Below, piece by piece: positions 18,007 through 25,699 of a DNA stretch of 61,298 bases; position 1 is the first letter of the stretch; the number at the start of each line of letters is the position of its first letter. Made by a program: the position numbers and the translations under genes. Location: the NCBI GenBank assembly GCA_019415945.1, contig DXYF01000009.1, positions 1-61,298 on the forward strand, read 5' to 3'. Under the pieces are notes generated by a model. It was not told the origin of the DNA, made no database searches, and saw nothing but the letters and a program-made list of their open reading frames with translations. The stretch is from Clostridiales bacterium (GTDB lineage Bacteria > Bacillota > Clostridia > Oscillospirales > Acutalibacteraceae).

Positions 18007-18429
18007 ATGTTATTCAATCTAATTATGTTGGCTTTACCCGTTGTATTCCTTATGGCTTCTGCAATACTTGCAGTAAAAGCATTTGAGAGAGGTAAGAACA
18101 GAAAGAAAACCGTTTTGATGCAGATTTGCTCTTTCGCCGCAGTTTTTGCATTTTGTATGGTATGTCCTATAGTAGCAAACGCAGCTACAAACGATGCAGC
18201 AGCCGCAGCAACAGCTGCCGACGGTATGGCTTATATCGGTGCAGCAGTAGCAACAGGTCTTTCCTGCATTGGCGGCGGTATTGCCGTTGGTAACGCAGCT
18301 CCTGCAGCTATCGGTGCAACAAGCGAAGATCCTAAGGCGTTCGGTAAGGCTATCATCTTCGTTGTACTCGGTGAAGGTATCGCAATCTACGGAATGCTCG
18401 TATCTATTCTTCTTATATTCGCAAGATAA
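18007..18429 (+). CDS. ntpK: V-type ATPase rotor subunit K with unusual first hairpin
   Basis: 140 residues, GGAGGT upstream. The C-terminal hairpin (about residues 70-140) is a standard rotor pair with a Gly-rich helix (GGGIAVGNAAPAAIGA), a polar loop and the ion-binding glutamate in LGEGIAIYG. The first two hydrophobic segments (residues about 3-25 and 36-60), joined by a basic loop, lack a carboxylate and end in an Ala-rich ANAATNDAAAAATAA stretch. It may be a degenerate first hairpin of a four-helix K subunit or a targeting extension. The coupling ion (Na+ or H+) cannot be read safely. Confidence 0.9.
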   Translation: MLFNLIMLALPVVFLMASAILAVKAFERGKNRKKTVLMQICSFAAVFAFCMVCPIVANAATNDAAAAATAADGMAYIGAAVATGLSCIGGGIAVGNAAPAAIGATSEDPKAFGKAIIFVVLGEGIAIYGMLVSILLIFAR

Positions 18430-18459
18430 AACAAAGATTTCATAAAAGGATATGATATT

Positions 18460-18768
18460 ATGAAATTTTTTCTGATAAGTGATAATGTAGATACAAAAAT
18501 GGGTATGCGGTTTGCAGGCATTGAAGGTGTTGTCGTTCATAAAGAGGACGAAGTTCGCCGAGAGCTTACAAACGCTATGAACAGAGATGATATTGCCGTA
18601 ATTCTTATGACAGAACATCTTGTTTCGCTGTGCCCCGACCTTGTTTATGAGCTTAAGCTAAACAGAAAACAGCCTCTTATTGTTGAAATTCCCGACCGTC
18701 ACGGCAACGGAAGAACAAAGGACAGTATTACCAAATATGTTCAGGAGGCGATCGGCGTCAAGCTCTGA
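18460..18768 (+). CDS. ntpG: V-type ATPase subunit F
   Basis: 102 residues with the Rossmann-like start FLISDNVDTKMGMRFAGI and the central VILMTEHL strand typical of subunit F, the small protein that binds the central axle subunit D. Named ntpG in Enterococcus hirae. It lies between the rotor gene and subunit E. Confidence 0.88.
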   Translation: MKFFLISDNVDTKMGMRFAGIEGVVVHKEDEVRRELTNAMNRDDIAVILMTEHLVSLCPDLVYELKLNRKQPLIVEIPDRHGNGRTKDSITKYVQEAIGVKL

Positions 18769-18801
18769 TCACTAATTTGAATCGCTAAAGAGGTTATGTA
18801 C

Positions 18802-19395
18802 ATGAAAAAAACCGCAAAAACAGATAACTTTCTTAAAGCCATAAAAAAATATGCTGACAATCAAAGAAACACCATACTCAGTGAAGTTGACAATTTTAAA
18901 AAGGAAAAAATTGCCGAAGCTAAAAAGAAAGCCGAGTATGACAGTGAAAAGCTTATAAAGGATAAGCTTGAAGCTAAGAAAAACGAACAAACCTCAAAAA
19001 TTGCAAAGCTTATGCAAGAGGGTCAAAGAAAGCTCTTCCTTGAAAGAGCCGAGATGACTGAAAGCGTATTTAAAAAGGCTGAAGAAAAGCTAATTGAATT
19101 TACAAAAACAACTAAATATTCGGAATTGCTTAATAATTATGCTAAAAATATTTCCGCTCTTTTTGACGGCAAAAGCTGTGTCATCTATATAAACGAGAGA
19201 GATATGGCATTTGCAGACCAAATCAAAACGCTTTTTGGCGGCAAAGCAGAGCTTTGTGCCGATAAAACAATTAAAATCGGCGGGTTAAAAGGCTACTGTG
19301 AGGCATTAAGCATTGTGGCCGATGAAACTCTCGACAGCAAGCTGAATGCTCAAAGGGAATGGTTTTTTGAAAATTCAGGACTTAGCGTACTTTGA
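18802..19395 (+). CDS. ntpE: V-type ATPase subunit E (peripheral stalk)
   Basis: 197 residues from the ATG at 18802, 8 bases after AGAGG; an ATG at 18796 is too close to the site. The first ~100 residues are a Lys/Glu/Ala coiled coil, followed by a globular C-terminal domain ending in the RWFF-like REWFFEN segment. It should form the stator stalk with the operon's first product. Confidence 0.86.
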   Translation: MKKTAKTDNFLKAIKKYADNQRNTILSEVDNFKKEKIAEAKKKAEYDSEKLIKDKLEAKKNEQTSKIAKLMQEGQRKLFLERAEMTESVFKKAEEKLIEFTKTTKYSELLNNYAKNISALFDGKSCVIYINERDMAFADQIKTLFGGKAELCADKTIKIGGLKGYCEALSIVADETLDSKLNAQREWFFENSGLSVL

Positions 19396-19436
19396 TTTTG
19401 ATATGTTAATTTGAACCGAAAGAGATGATAATTCAA

Positions 19437-21194
19437 ATGGAAAACAACAATGTTATATACGGAATTAACGGTCCTGTTGTTACTGTAAAGCAAGCAGATT
19501 GCTTTGAGATGATGGAAATGGTTCATGTCGGACACCAAAATCTCGTAGGCGAGGTAATTGCAATTACCGATGATTTTACAACTATTCAGGTTTACGAGGA
19601 AACAACGGGTCTTAAACCCGGCGACCCTGTAACGGGCACCGGTGCACCTATGAATGTACTTCTCGGACCGGGAATTATAGATAATATTTTTGACGGTATC
19701 GAACGCCCGCTTAAAGCCATTGAGGAGCAGTCGGGATCGTTTATCAGCAGAGGTGCTGCCGTTTCATCGCTTGATGAAAACAAGCTTTGGAATGTAACTC
19801 TTAAAGTTAAAGTCGGCGACAGGCTTGAGGGCGGTCAGATATATGCGACTTTACCCGAAACCCCGATTATTGAGCACCGTCTTATGGTACACCCCGAACT
19901 TTCGGGCGTGGTAACAAAGGTTATGCCCGACGGCGAATACAAGCTCTTTGATACCGTTGCAGTGCTAAAGGACGACAACGGCGTTGAGTACAACCTGACG
20001 CTTTGTCAAAAATGGCCTATCAGAACTTCCCGTCCTGTCAAGGAACGCCTTGCACCGTCAGTACCGCTTATTACAGGTCAGCGTGTTATCGACACCCTGT
20101 TCCCTATTGCAAAAGGCGGTACAGCTGCTATTCCGGGCGGATTCGGTACAGGCAAAACAATGACGCAGCACCAGCTTGCAAAGTGGTGTGATGCGGATAT
20201 TATCATATATGTCGGCTGCGGTGAGCGTGGCAACGAAATGAGCCAGGTGCTTGAGGAATTTTCCGAGCTGATTGACCCGAAGTCACAGCGACCGATGACA
20301 GACCGAACCGTACTTATCGCAAACACATCGAATATGCCTGTTGCAGCCCGTGAGGCGTCTATATACACGGGAATTACACTCGGCGAATACTACAGAGATA
20401 TGGGATACCATGTTGCTATGATGGCAGACTCAACATCAAGATGGGCAGAGGCTCTGCGTGAGATTTCGGGTCGTCTTGAAGAAATGCCTGCCGAAGAAGG
20501 ATTCCCTGCTTATCTTCCGTCACGACTTGCCGAATTCTACGAAAGAGGCGGCCGTGCAGATGTATTGAGCGGCGGCGAGGGTTCAGTTACTCTTATCGGT
20601 GCTGTTTCTCCTCAGGGTTCGGACTTTTCTGAGCCTGTTACACAGAATACAAAAAGATTTACCCGTTGCTTCTGGGCGCTTGATAAATCACTCGCCTACT
20701 CAAGACACTATCCCGCAATTAACTGGATGGACAGCTACAGCGAGTATTTTAACGACCTTGACCCTTATTTTAAGGACGCCCTCGGTGAGGATTTTGTAAA
20801 GTACCGCAGCGAAATAAGTGCATTGCTTCAGGAAGAAAGCTCACTTATGGAAATTGTAAAGCTTATCGGTTCCGATGTTCTTCCCGATGACCAAAAGCTT
20901 GTAATCGAAACAGCAAGAGTTATAAGAGTAGGTTTCCTCCAGCAAAATGCCTTTCATGCAGACGACACCTTCGTTCCGCTTGAAAAGCAGAAGCTTATGA
21001 TGAAAACCATACTTCATCTGCACAAGAGAACAAAGGAAATTGTTGCTAAAGAAATTCCTCTGTCAAAGGTGATAAACCTCGGCTTATTTGATAAGCTTAC
21101 AAAAATGAAATATGATATTCCAAACGGAAAACCTGAAATATTTGATGAATATATTAAGGAAATTGATGACAGCATCAATTTATTACTTAAATAA
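19437..21194 (+). CDS. ntpA: V-type ATPase catalytic subunit A
   Basis: 585 residues from the ATG at 19437, with a GAGATGAT site upstream (a frame start at 19425 sits on this site). The Walker A motif GGFGTGKT, the extra non-homologous region (about residues 110-190) and the MADSTSRWAEALREISGR block define the catalytic V/A-type A subunit. With B it forms the A3B3 head that hydrolyses or makes ATP. Confidence 0.97.
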   Translation: MENNNVIYGINGPVVTVKQADCFEMMEMVHVGHQNLVGEVIAITDDFTTIQVYEETTGLKPGDPVTGTGAPMNVLLGPGIIDNIFDGIERPLKAIEEQSGSFISRGAAVSSLDENKLWNVTLKVKVGDRLEGGQIYATLPETPIIEHRLMVHPELSGVVTKVMPDGEYKLFDTVAVLKDDNGVEYNLTLCQKWPIRTSRPVKERLAPSVPLITGQRVIDTLFPIAKGGTAAIPGGFGTGKTMTQHQLAKWCDADIIIYVGCGERGNEMSQVLEEFSELIDPKSQRPMTDRTVLIANTSNMPVAAREASIYTGITLGEYYRDMGYHVAMMADSTSRWAEALREISGRLEEMPAEEGFPAYLPSRLAEFYERGGRADVLSGGEGSVTLIGAVSPQGSDFSEPVTQNTKRFTRCFWALDKSLAYSRHYPAINWMDSYSEYFNDLDPYFKDALGEDFVKYRSEISALLQEESSLMEIVKLIGSDVLPDDQKLVIETARVIRVGFLQQNAFHADDTFVPLEKQKLMMKTILHLHKRTKEIVAKEIPLSKVINLGLFDKLTKMKYDIPNGKPEIFDEYIKEIDDSINLLLK

Positions 21195-21209
21195 GGAGGG
21201 AACGCACAA

Positions 21210-22583
21210 ATGATAATAAATTATGTAGGCGTAAAGGAAATTAACGGTTCGCTTATCGTAATGGACGGCGTTAAGGGCGTTTCCAACGAGGAAATTGTTG
21301 ATATCCGTCTTGACAACGGAACAACAAGACAGGGTCGTGTCGTACAAATTGAAGGTGAAAGAATTGTAGTTCAGGTTTTTGAGGGAACTAAAAGAATAAG
21401 CCTTAAAAACACGAAAACTGTTCTTACGGGACATCCTATGGAAATGCCGCTTGCCCCTGAAATAATCGGCCGTGTGCTTGACGGTGCGGGCAGACCTATT
21501 GACGGACTCGGCGATATTTTCCCGGTTAAGCGTGCAAACATAAACGGTACTCCTATTAACCCTGTTTCGCGTGTATATCCTAAAAACTATATCAACACCG
21601 GTATTTCTACGATAGATACTCTTATGACGCTTATCAGAGGTCAGAAGCTTCCGATATTCTCGGGTACGGGTATGCGGCACAATGACCTTGCCGTACAGAT
21701 TGTTCGCCAGGCTAAAATCAGCGGTGCAGACAGCTCAAACTTCGGTGTTGTTTTTGCCGCGATGGGAGTTCAGAAAGATGTTGCCGAATACTTTAGAAAA
21801 AGTTTTGAGGAAAGCGGTGTTCTTTCAAGAGTTGTTATGCTCTTAAACCTTTCAAATGACCCGATTATCGAGAGAACTCTTACACCGAGATGTGCACTCA
21901 CTATTGCAGAATATCTTGCTTTTGAGCTTGATATGCATATCCTTGTAATTATGACGGATATGACTTCATATGCAGAGGCTCTGCGTGAATTCTCGTCCTC
22001 AAAGGGTGAAATTCCGGGTCGTAAGGGTTATCCTGGTTATCTGTATTCAGACCTTGCATCCCTTTATGAGCGTGCAGGAATGATCAAGGGACATTCGGGT
22101 TCGGTTACACAGATTCCGATTCTGACTATGCCAAACGATGATATTACCCATCCTATCCCCGACCTTACGGGATATATTACAGAGGGTCAGATAGTTTTGG
22201 ACCGCTCTTTGCAGGGACAGGGACTGTATCCGCCTGTAAGCGTACTGCCCTCTCTTTCCCGTCTTATGAAGGACGGTATCGGCGAGGGATATACAAGAGG
22301 CGATCATCAGTCGCTTGCTAACCAGCTTTTCGCGTCTTACGCAAAGGTTATTGACGCAAGATCACTTGCTTCGGTTATAGGCGAAGAGGAGCTTTCCCCT
22401 GTTGACAAAAAATATATTGAGTTCGGCAGACTGTTTGAGTCACGCTTTGTAAATCAGGGCTTTAACGAAAACAGAAGCATTGAGCAAAGTCTTGACCTCG
22501 GATGGGAACTTCTCTCTACTCTTCCGAGAGGAGAGCTTGACCGTGTTGACGACGCTATACTTGATAAATATTATAAAGGTTAA
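21210..22583 (+). CDS. ntpB: V-type ATPase non-catalytic subunit B
   Basis: 457 residues, AAGGAGGG upstream. It aligns with the B subunit: PIFSGTGMRHND replaces a classical P-loop and MTDMTSYAEALREFS is the conserved block. It pairs with subunit A, starting 16 bases after it. Confidence 0.97.
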   Translation: MIINYVGVKEINGSLIVMDGVKGVSNEEIVDIRLDNGTTRQGRVVQIEGERIVVQVFEGTKRISLKNTKTVLTGHPMEMPLAPEIIGRVLDGAGRPIDGLGDIFPVKRANINGTPINPVSRVYPKNYINTGISTIDTLMTLIRGQKLPIFSGTGMRHNDLAVQIVRQAKISGADSSNFGVVFAAMGVQKDVAEYFRKSFEESGVLSRVVMLLNLSNDPIIERTLTPRCALTIAEYLAFELDMHILVIMTDMTSYAEALREFSSSKGEIPGRKGYPGYLYSDLASLYERAGMIKGHSGSVTQIPILTMPNDDITHPIPDLTGYITEGQIVLDRSLQGQGLYPPVSVLPSLSRLMKDGIGEGYTRGDHQSLANQLFASYAKVIDARSLASVIGEEELSPVDKKYIEFGRLFESRFVNQGFNENRSIEQSLDLGWELLSTLPRGELDRVDDAILDKYYKG

Positions 22584-22608
22584 GCTGTAAGGAAAGGAGT
22601 AGAGGTGT

Positions 22609-23271
22609 ATGGCAGTACAGGCAGTACCCACAAAGGGTAATCTGATGAACACCAAAAAATCGCTTCTTCTTGCAAAAACAGGATATGAGCTGCTCGACAG
22701 AAAGCGTAACATTTTGATAAGAGAAATGATGACTCTTATTGACCATGCCAATACAATTCAGCAGAAAATCGACAACGCTTACGAAGAAGCTTATATTGCC
22801 TTGCAGACGGCTAATGTTACAAACGGATACTGTGAGGATATATCAAACTCTATCCCCTTTGAAAACGGTCTTAAACTTGATTCAAGAAGCGTTATGGGTG
22901 TTGAAATTCCTATTCTTACAATCAGCGAGCGTCAAAAGCACGACTTTTTGCATTATGGATTAAGGACTACAAACTCTGCTATCGACAAGACTTACCAAAA
23001 ATTTTCCGAGGTTAAGTACCTCACGGTTGAGCTTGCCGAAATTGAAAACAGCGTGTACAGACTTGCCGATTCTATTAAGAAGACGCAAAAGCGTGCAAAC
23101 GCTCTTAAAAATATTATGATTCCGAGATTTGAAGAAACTGTAAAGTTTATTTCCGACGCTCTCGATGAAAAAGACAGAGAGGAATTCAGCCGATTAAAGG
23201 TAATTAAAAAGAAAAAACTAAAAGACGCTGAATTTAAAAAAGCCAAGGAAAAAAATCAGGAATCAGCTTAA
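22609..23271 (+). CDS. ntpD: V-type ATPase subunit D (central axle)
   Basis: 220 residues, slightly long for the family because of a Lys-rich tail. Begins with the conserved PTKGNLMNTKKSLLLAKTGY and consists of two long helices that form the rotating axle inside A3B3. It is the last gene of the operon and is followed by a terminator. Confidence 0.94.
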   Translation: MAVQAVPTKGNLMNTKKSLLLAKTGYELLDRKRNILIREMMTLIDHANTIQQKIDNAYEEAYIALQTANVTNGYCEDISNSIPFENGLKLDSRSVMGVEIPILTISERQKHDFLHYGLRTTNSAIDKTYQKFSEVKYLTVELAEIENSVYRLADSIKKTQKRANALKNIMIPRFEETVKFISDALDEKDREEFSRLKVIKKKKLKDAEFKKAKEKNQESA

Positions 23272-23280
23272 TAAAAACTA

Positions 23281-23310
23281 AATGGGCATCACAGCGATGC
23301 CCATTTTTAT
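23281..23310 (+). terminator. Terminator of the V-ATPase operon
   Basis: AATGGGCATC and GATGCCCATT form a 10-bp stem with a 5-base loop, followed by TTTATTTATG. Confidence 0.9.
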
Positions 23311-23357
23311 TTATGTAAGTTTAAATATAATTTGTTTAAGATATTCTATTTCGATTT

Positions 23358-23663
23358 TTAATTTCGTCTTCTATGCATTTTTTCACCGTGATTAATGCCT
23401 TTTACCTTAAACAAAATAAGATAACCTGCCAAAAGTGCAAGGAATGTTGTCTGGGTATAAAAAAGAGCATAATCCCTGCGGCTTGTATCTGCGGTGCTGT
23501 CGATTTTGTGTGAACTGTCCGACGGGAGTGTATAAAGAGGCTCATACTCACCGTCCTGACTTGTGATTATTGCTTCATCGGATGTAGCGGCAAAAACAGG
23601 CAATGCCGTAATGCAAAACATCATTGAAACAGATATAAGAAACATTGAAACTATTTTTTTCAT
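23358..23663 (-). CDS. Small exported membrane protein, function unknown
   Basis: 101 residues with a signal peptide ending at VFAA (about residue 25), a polar region of about 45 residues, one membrane helix (TTFLALLAGYLILF, about residues 72-87) and a basic tail HGEKMHRRRN. ACGGAGTT precedes the ATG. No family recognised. It lies between the convergent V-ATPase operon and the tRNA pair, and may be read from the same strand as the tRNAs. Confidence 0.65.
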   Translation of the reverse strand: MKKIVSMFLISVSMMFCITALPVFAATSDEAIITSQDGEYEPLYTLPSDSSHKIDSTADTSRRDYALFYTQTTFLALLAGYLILFKVKGINHGEKMHRRRN

Positions 23664-23764
23664 ATTTGCAACTCCGTAATATTAAGAAACATCTTATTAA
23701 ATCAATTTATAAATCTCGTCAACTTAAAATACAAATTAAAAAGGCTGCCTCTGAGAGACAGCCT

Positions 23765-23854
23765 TGGCGGAGGACAAGGGATTTGAACCCTCGCGCCGCG
23801 TTAGCGACCTACTCCCTTAGCAGGGGAGCCTCTTCACCACTTGAGTAATCCTCC
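23765..23854 (-). tRNA. tRNA-Ser (GCT anticodon)
   Basis: On the minus strand the acceptor GGAGGAT pairs with GTCCTCC, the anticodon stem CTCCC/GGGAG holds the loop CTGCTAA, a long class II variable arm follows, and the T arm contains GGTTCAAAT. CCA is encoded in the gene. Confidence 0.97.
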
Positions 23855-23878
23855 GTACGGTAAAGTTAATAAATAAAA

Positions 23879-23967
23879 TGGCGGAGAGGAAGGGATTCGA
23901 ACCCTTGGTCCCTCGCGGGATCACTAGTTTTCAAGACTAGCTCCTTAAACCACTCGGACACCTCTCC
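23879..23967 (-). tRNA. tRNA-Ser (TGA anticodon)
   Basis: On the minus strand the acceptor GGAGAGG pairs with CCTCTCC, the anticodon stem CTAGT/ACTAG holds CTTGAAA, the variable arm GATCCCGCGAGGGACC is long, and CCA is encoded. It lies 24 bases upstream of tRNA-Ser(GCT) in the direction of transcription. Confidence 0.97.
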
Positions 23968-23998
23968 GTATTGCAAACATATCGTTTCAGCAAGAATT

Positions 23999-24027
23999 AT
24001 TCTATCATAATATGTTTGCTTTGTCAA
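23999..24027 (-). promoter_or_regulatory. Promoter of the tRNA-Ser pair
   Basis: On the minus strand TTGACA, a 17-base spacer and TAGAAT end 31 bases before the first tRNA. Confidence 0.85.
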
Positions 24028-24290
24028 CTGCAAATTTCAAAAAAAATTTCATTTATTTTATATGATGTTATGTTTATAGAAATATAAAACATTTTGCCAC
24101 GGTTATAGGATAGTAAAATAAAATCAGCACGCATTTGGTACGGATAAACTGCATATTCTCTTAATTTTCAGATATGAGCAAATTACCAATATTTCGTTGC
24201 TTTTTAGTTATCAATTCAAACTTATTTTCTGCTGTTTGTTATATTTGATAAGAACAAGTCAAGTATTATGAAACATATTTTGAAAAGATC
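24028..24290. other. AT-rich spacer without recognisable genes
   Basis: Between the tRNA promoter and the flavodoxin terminator I find no ribosome-binding site with an open frame, no tRNA-like fold and no clear inverted repeat. Confidence 0.6.
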
Positions 24291-24327
24291 GCAAAACCGT
24301 CTGACTTTATAAGCCAAACGGTTTTGC
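24291..24327 (-). terminator. Terminator downstream of flavodoxin
   Basis: GCAAAACCGT and ACGGTTTTGC form a perfect 10-bp stem with a 17-base loop; T-rich sequence lies on both sides (GATCTTTTC on the minus strand, TTTATTATG on the plus strand). Confidence 0.75.
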
Positions 24328-24354
24328 TTTATTATGAAAATGGTATTGGTTAAT

Positions 24355-24777
24355 TTATGCGAGCGAAGCTCCGAGTTTTTGACAGGAAATCAATGCGTCC
24401 TCATCGGGAGAGTCTGTGCATATAACGCTCTCGCAGGCAAGGACTGCCCCGTCCGAGATACAGCTTTCCTCCCAGTTTCTCATCCATTCGCCGTCACCCC
24501 ACCCGTAAGATCCGAATAGGGCAATTTTTTTATTTTTCAGTGCGGGTTCACATCCTGCAAACATCGGTTCAAATTCTGTTTCTTCAAGAACCTCTGCACC
24601 CATCGCAGGACACCCGAATGCTACTGCATCAAAGGAAGGAAGCATAGAAGCGTCAAATTTATCTGCCGTAAAAACTGTAACATTTGCACCTTTCTCTTTT
24701 GCACCCTCAGCTACAGAATACGCCATTGTTTCTGTATTTCCCGTACCGCTCCAATACACTACTGCTATTTTGCTCAT
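24355..24777 (-). CDS. Short-chain flavodoxin
   Basis: 140 residues. The FMN phosphate loop WSGTGNTETMA and the later FGSYGWGDGEW loop are classical clostridial flavodoxin motifs. It carries one or two electrons at low potential and typically replaces ferredoxin when iron is scarce. Its position beside feoAB and DUF3793 supports an iron-limitation role. AGAGAGG precedes the start. Confidence 0.94.
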   Translation of the reverse strand: MSKIAVVYWSGTGNTETMAYSVAEGAKEKGANVTVFTADKFDASMLPSFDAVAFGCPAMGAEVLEETEFEPMFAGCEPALKNKKIALFGSYGWGDGEWMRNWEESCISDGAVLACESVICTDSPDEDALISCQKLGASLA

Positions 24778-24802
24778 TATATAACCTCTCTTTTCTGTTA
24801 AT

Positions 24803-25357
24803 TTATTTACTGCTTACGGTGAGTCTGCTGATTGTTGCACCGCCGAGCCATTTAAGATAGTAAATATCCGAACACTTTTTAAACTGCTTAAACATTTTTA
24901 AAGCTCTTTCTTCATCGCCGTAAACTTTCCAGCAACCCGAAATTTTACAGCCGCTTCCCTTATTTACAATGAATCCATGTACATCTTCGGGAGGATAGCC
25001 GAGAAACAAACCTATTTCATGCGGAAACTCGGAATAACTGTTCACTCTGAATTTAAGTCTTGAAATACATTTATTAAGTTCGGCACAACGATAGCCGCAG
25101 TCAAATAAAAGCGTTTGGGTGTATTTGTCGGATAAATCTTTTTCAAGCTTTTGAGGACGATAAACATATACAAGTACACGACTGCCAAAAAATTTAAGAA
25201 GCTGAATTTTCACCCCTTTGGGAATCAGAATATCATTGAATTTGTTAATCGCCTCAAGTGTTTCCTGCATTGAAGTACATTTGCAGCTGAAAAGACTGCC
25301 CGTTTTAATCCCCGCAAGTGTTGGGGAACAATGTTTAATTATCAAGTCCTCAGACAC
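24803..25357 (-). CDS. DUF3793 family protein
   Basis: 184 residues with the family's features: a C-terminal block HEIGLFLGYPPEDVHGF and CKISGCWKVYGD, and several conserved cysteines. Function is unknown. It is 25 bases upstream of flavodoxin and downstream of feoB, an arrangement often seen in Clostridia, so a role in iron homeostasis is inferred from context only. Confidence 0.88.
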   Translation of the reverse strand: MSEDLIIKHCSPTLAGIKTGSLFSCKCTSMQETLEAINKFNDILIPKGVKIQLLKFFGSRVLVYVYRPQKLEKDLSDKYTQTLLFDCGYRCAELNKCISRLKFRVNSYSEFPHEIGLFLGYPPEDVHGFIVNKGSGCKISGCWKVYGDEERALKMFKQFKKCSDIYYLKWLGGATISRLTVSSK

Positions 25358-25383
25358 TGCGTTCCTCCTATGTCCCGTCTTTT

Positions 25384-25410
25384 TAAATCCAAATTGGATT
25401 TATGATTATA
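25384..25410 (-). promoter_or_regulatory. Palindromic operator at the -10 of the DUF3793-flavodoxin unit
   Basis: TAAATCCAAATTGGATTTA (25384-25402) is a perfect 19-base palindrome with a single central base. On the minus strand TATAAT (25405-25410) precedes it by 2 bases, so the palindrome covers the expected transcription start. No good -35 is visible, which could mean activator dependence. It differs from the GTTAGC operators of feoAB. Confidence 0.5.
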
Positions 25411-25469
25411 TTTTTGCTCAATAATAAGCTTTGTTATTGCGTAAATGCAAATCTAATTTTATGATTCTG

Positions 25470-25640
25470 TCACTTGTGCCCACACTTGTCTTTCATCGGG
25501 CAATTTGAACATCCGCAGCTGCAGGAGGTTTTTCCCTTTATTCTGTCACGAATCAGCTTTACTGCAACAAATGCAATAACAGAAAAAATTACCGCCGCAA
25601 CTAATATTGTACCTATGTTTGCACTTAACCAATTAAGCAT
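25470..25640 (-). CDS. FeoB-associated Cys-rich membrane protein
   Basis: 56 residues from the ATG at 25640, with AGGAGG upstream; the longer frame reaching 25958 merely runs into feoB. One N-terminal membrane helix (about residues 10-30) is followed by a basic stretch and the cysteine tail CSCGCSNCPMKDKCGHK, as in the FeoB-associated family. The family is found next to feoB and may bind iron at the membrane. Confidence 0.88.
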   Translation of the reverse strand: MLNWLSANIGTILVAAVIFSVIAFVAVKLIRDRIKGKTSCSCGCSNCPMKDKCGHK

Positions 25641-25699
25641 ATAAAATCCTCCTGCAAGATATATAATTTGTTTTGCTTGCTGTTCTGTAAAATTAACAG

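Noticed and set aside
18034..18618. Long minus-strand frame of 194 codons
   Set aside because: It is antisense to ntpK and subunit F, is Cys/Tyr/His-rich with no ribosome-binding site, and fits no family.
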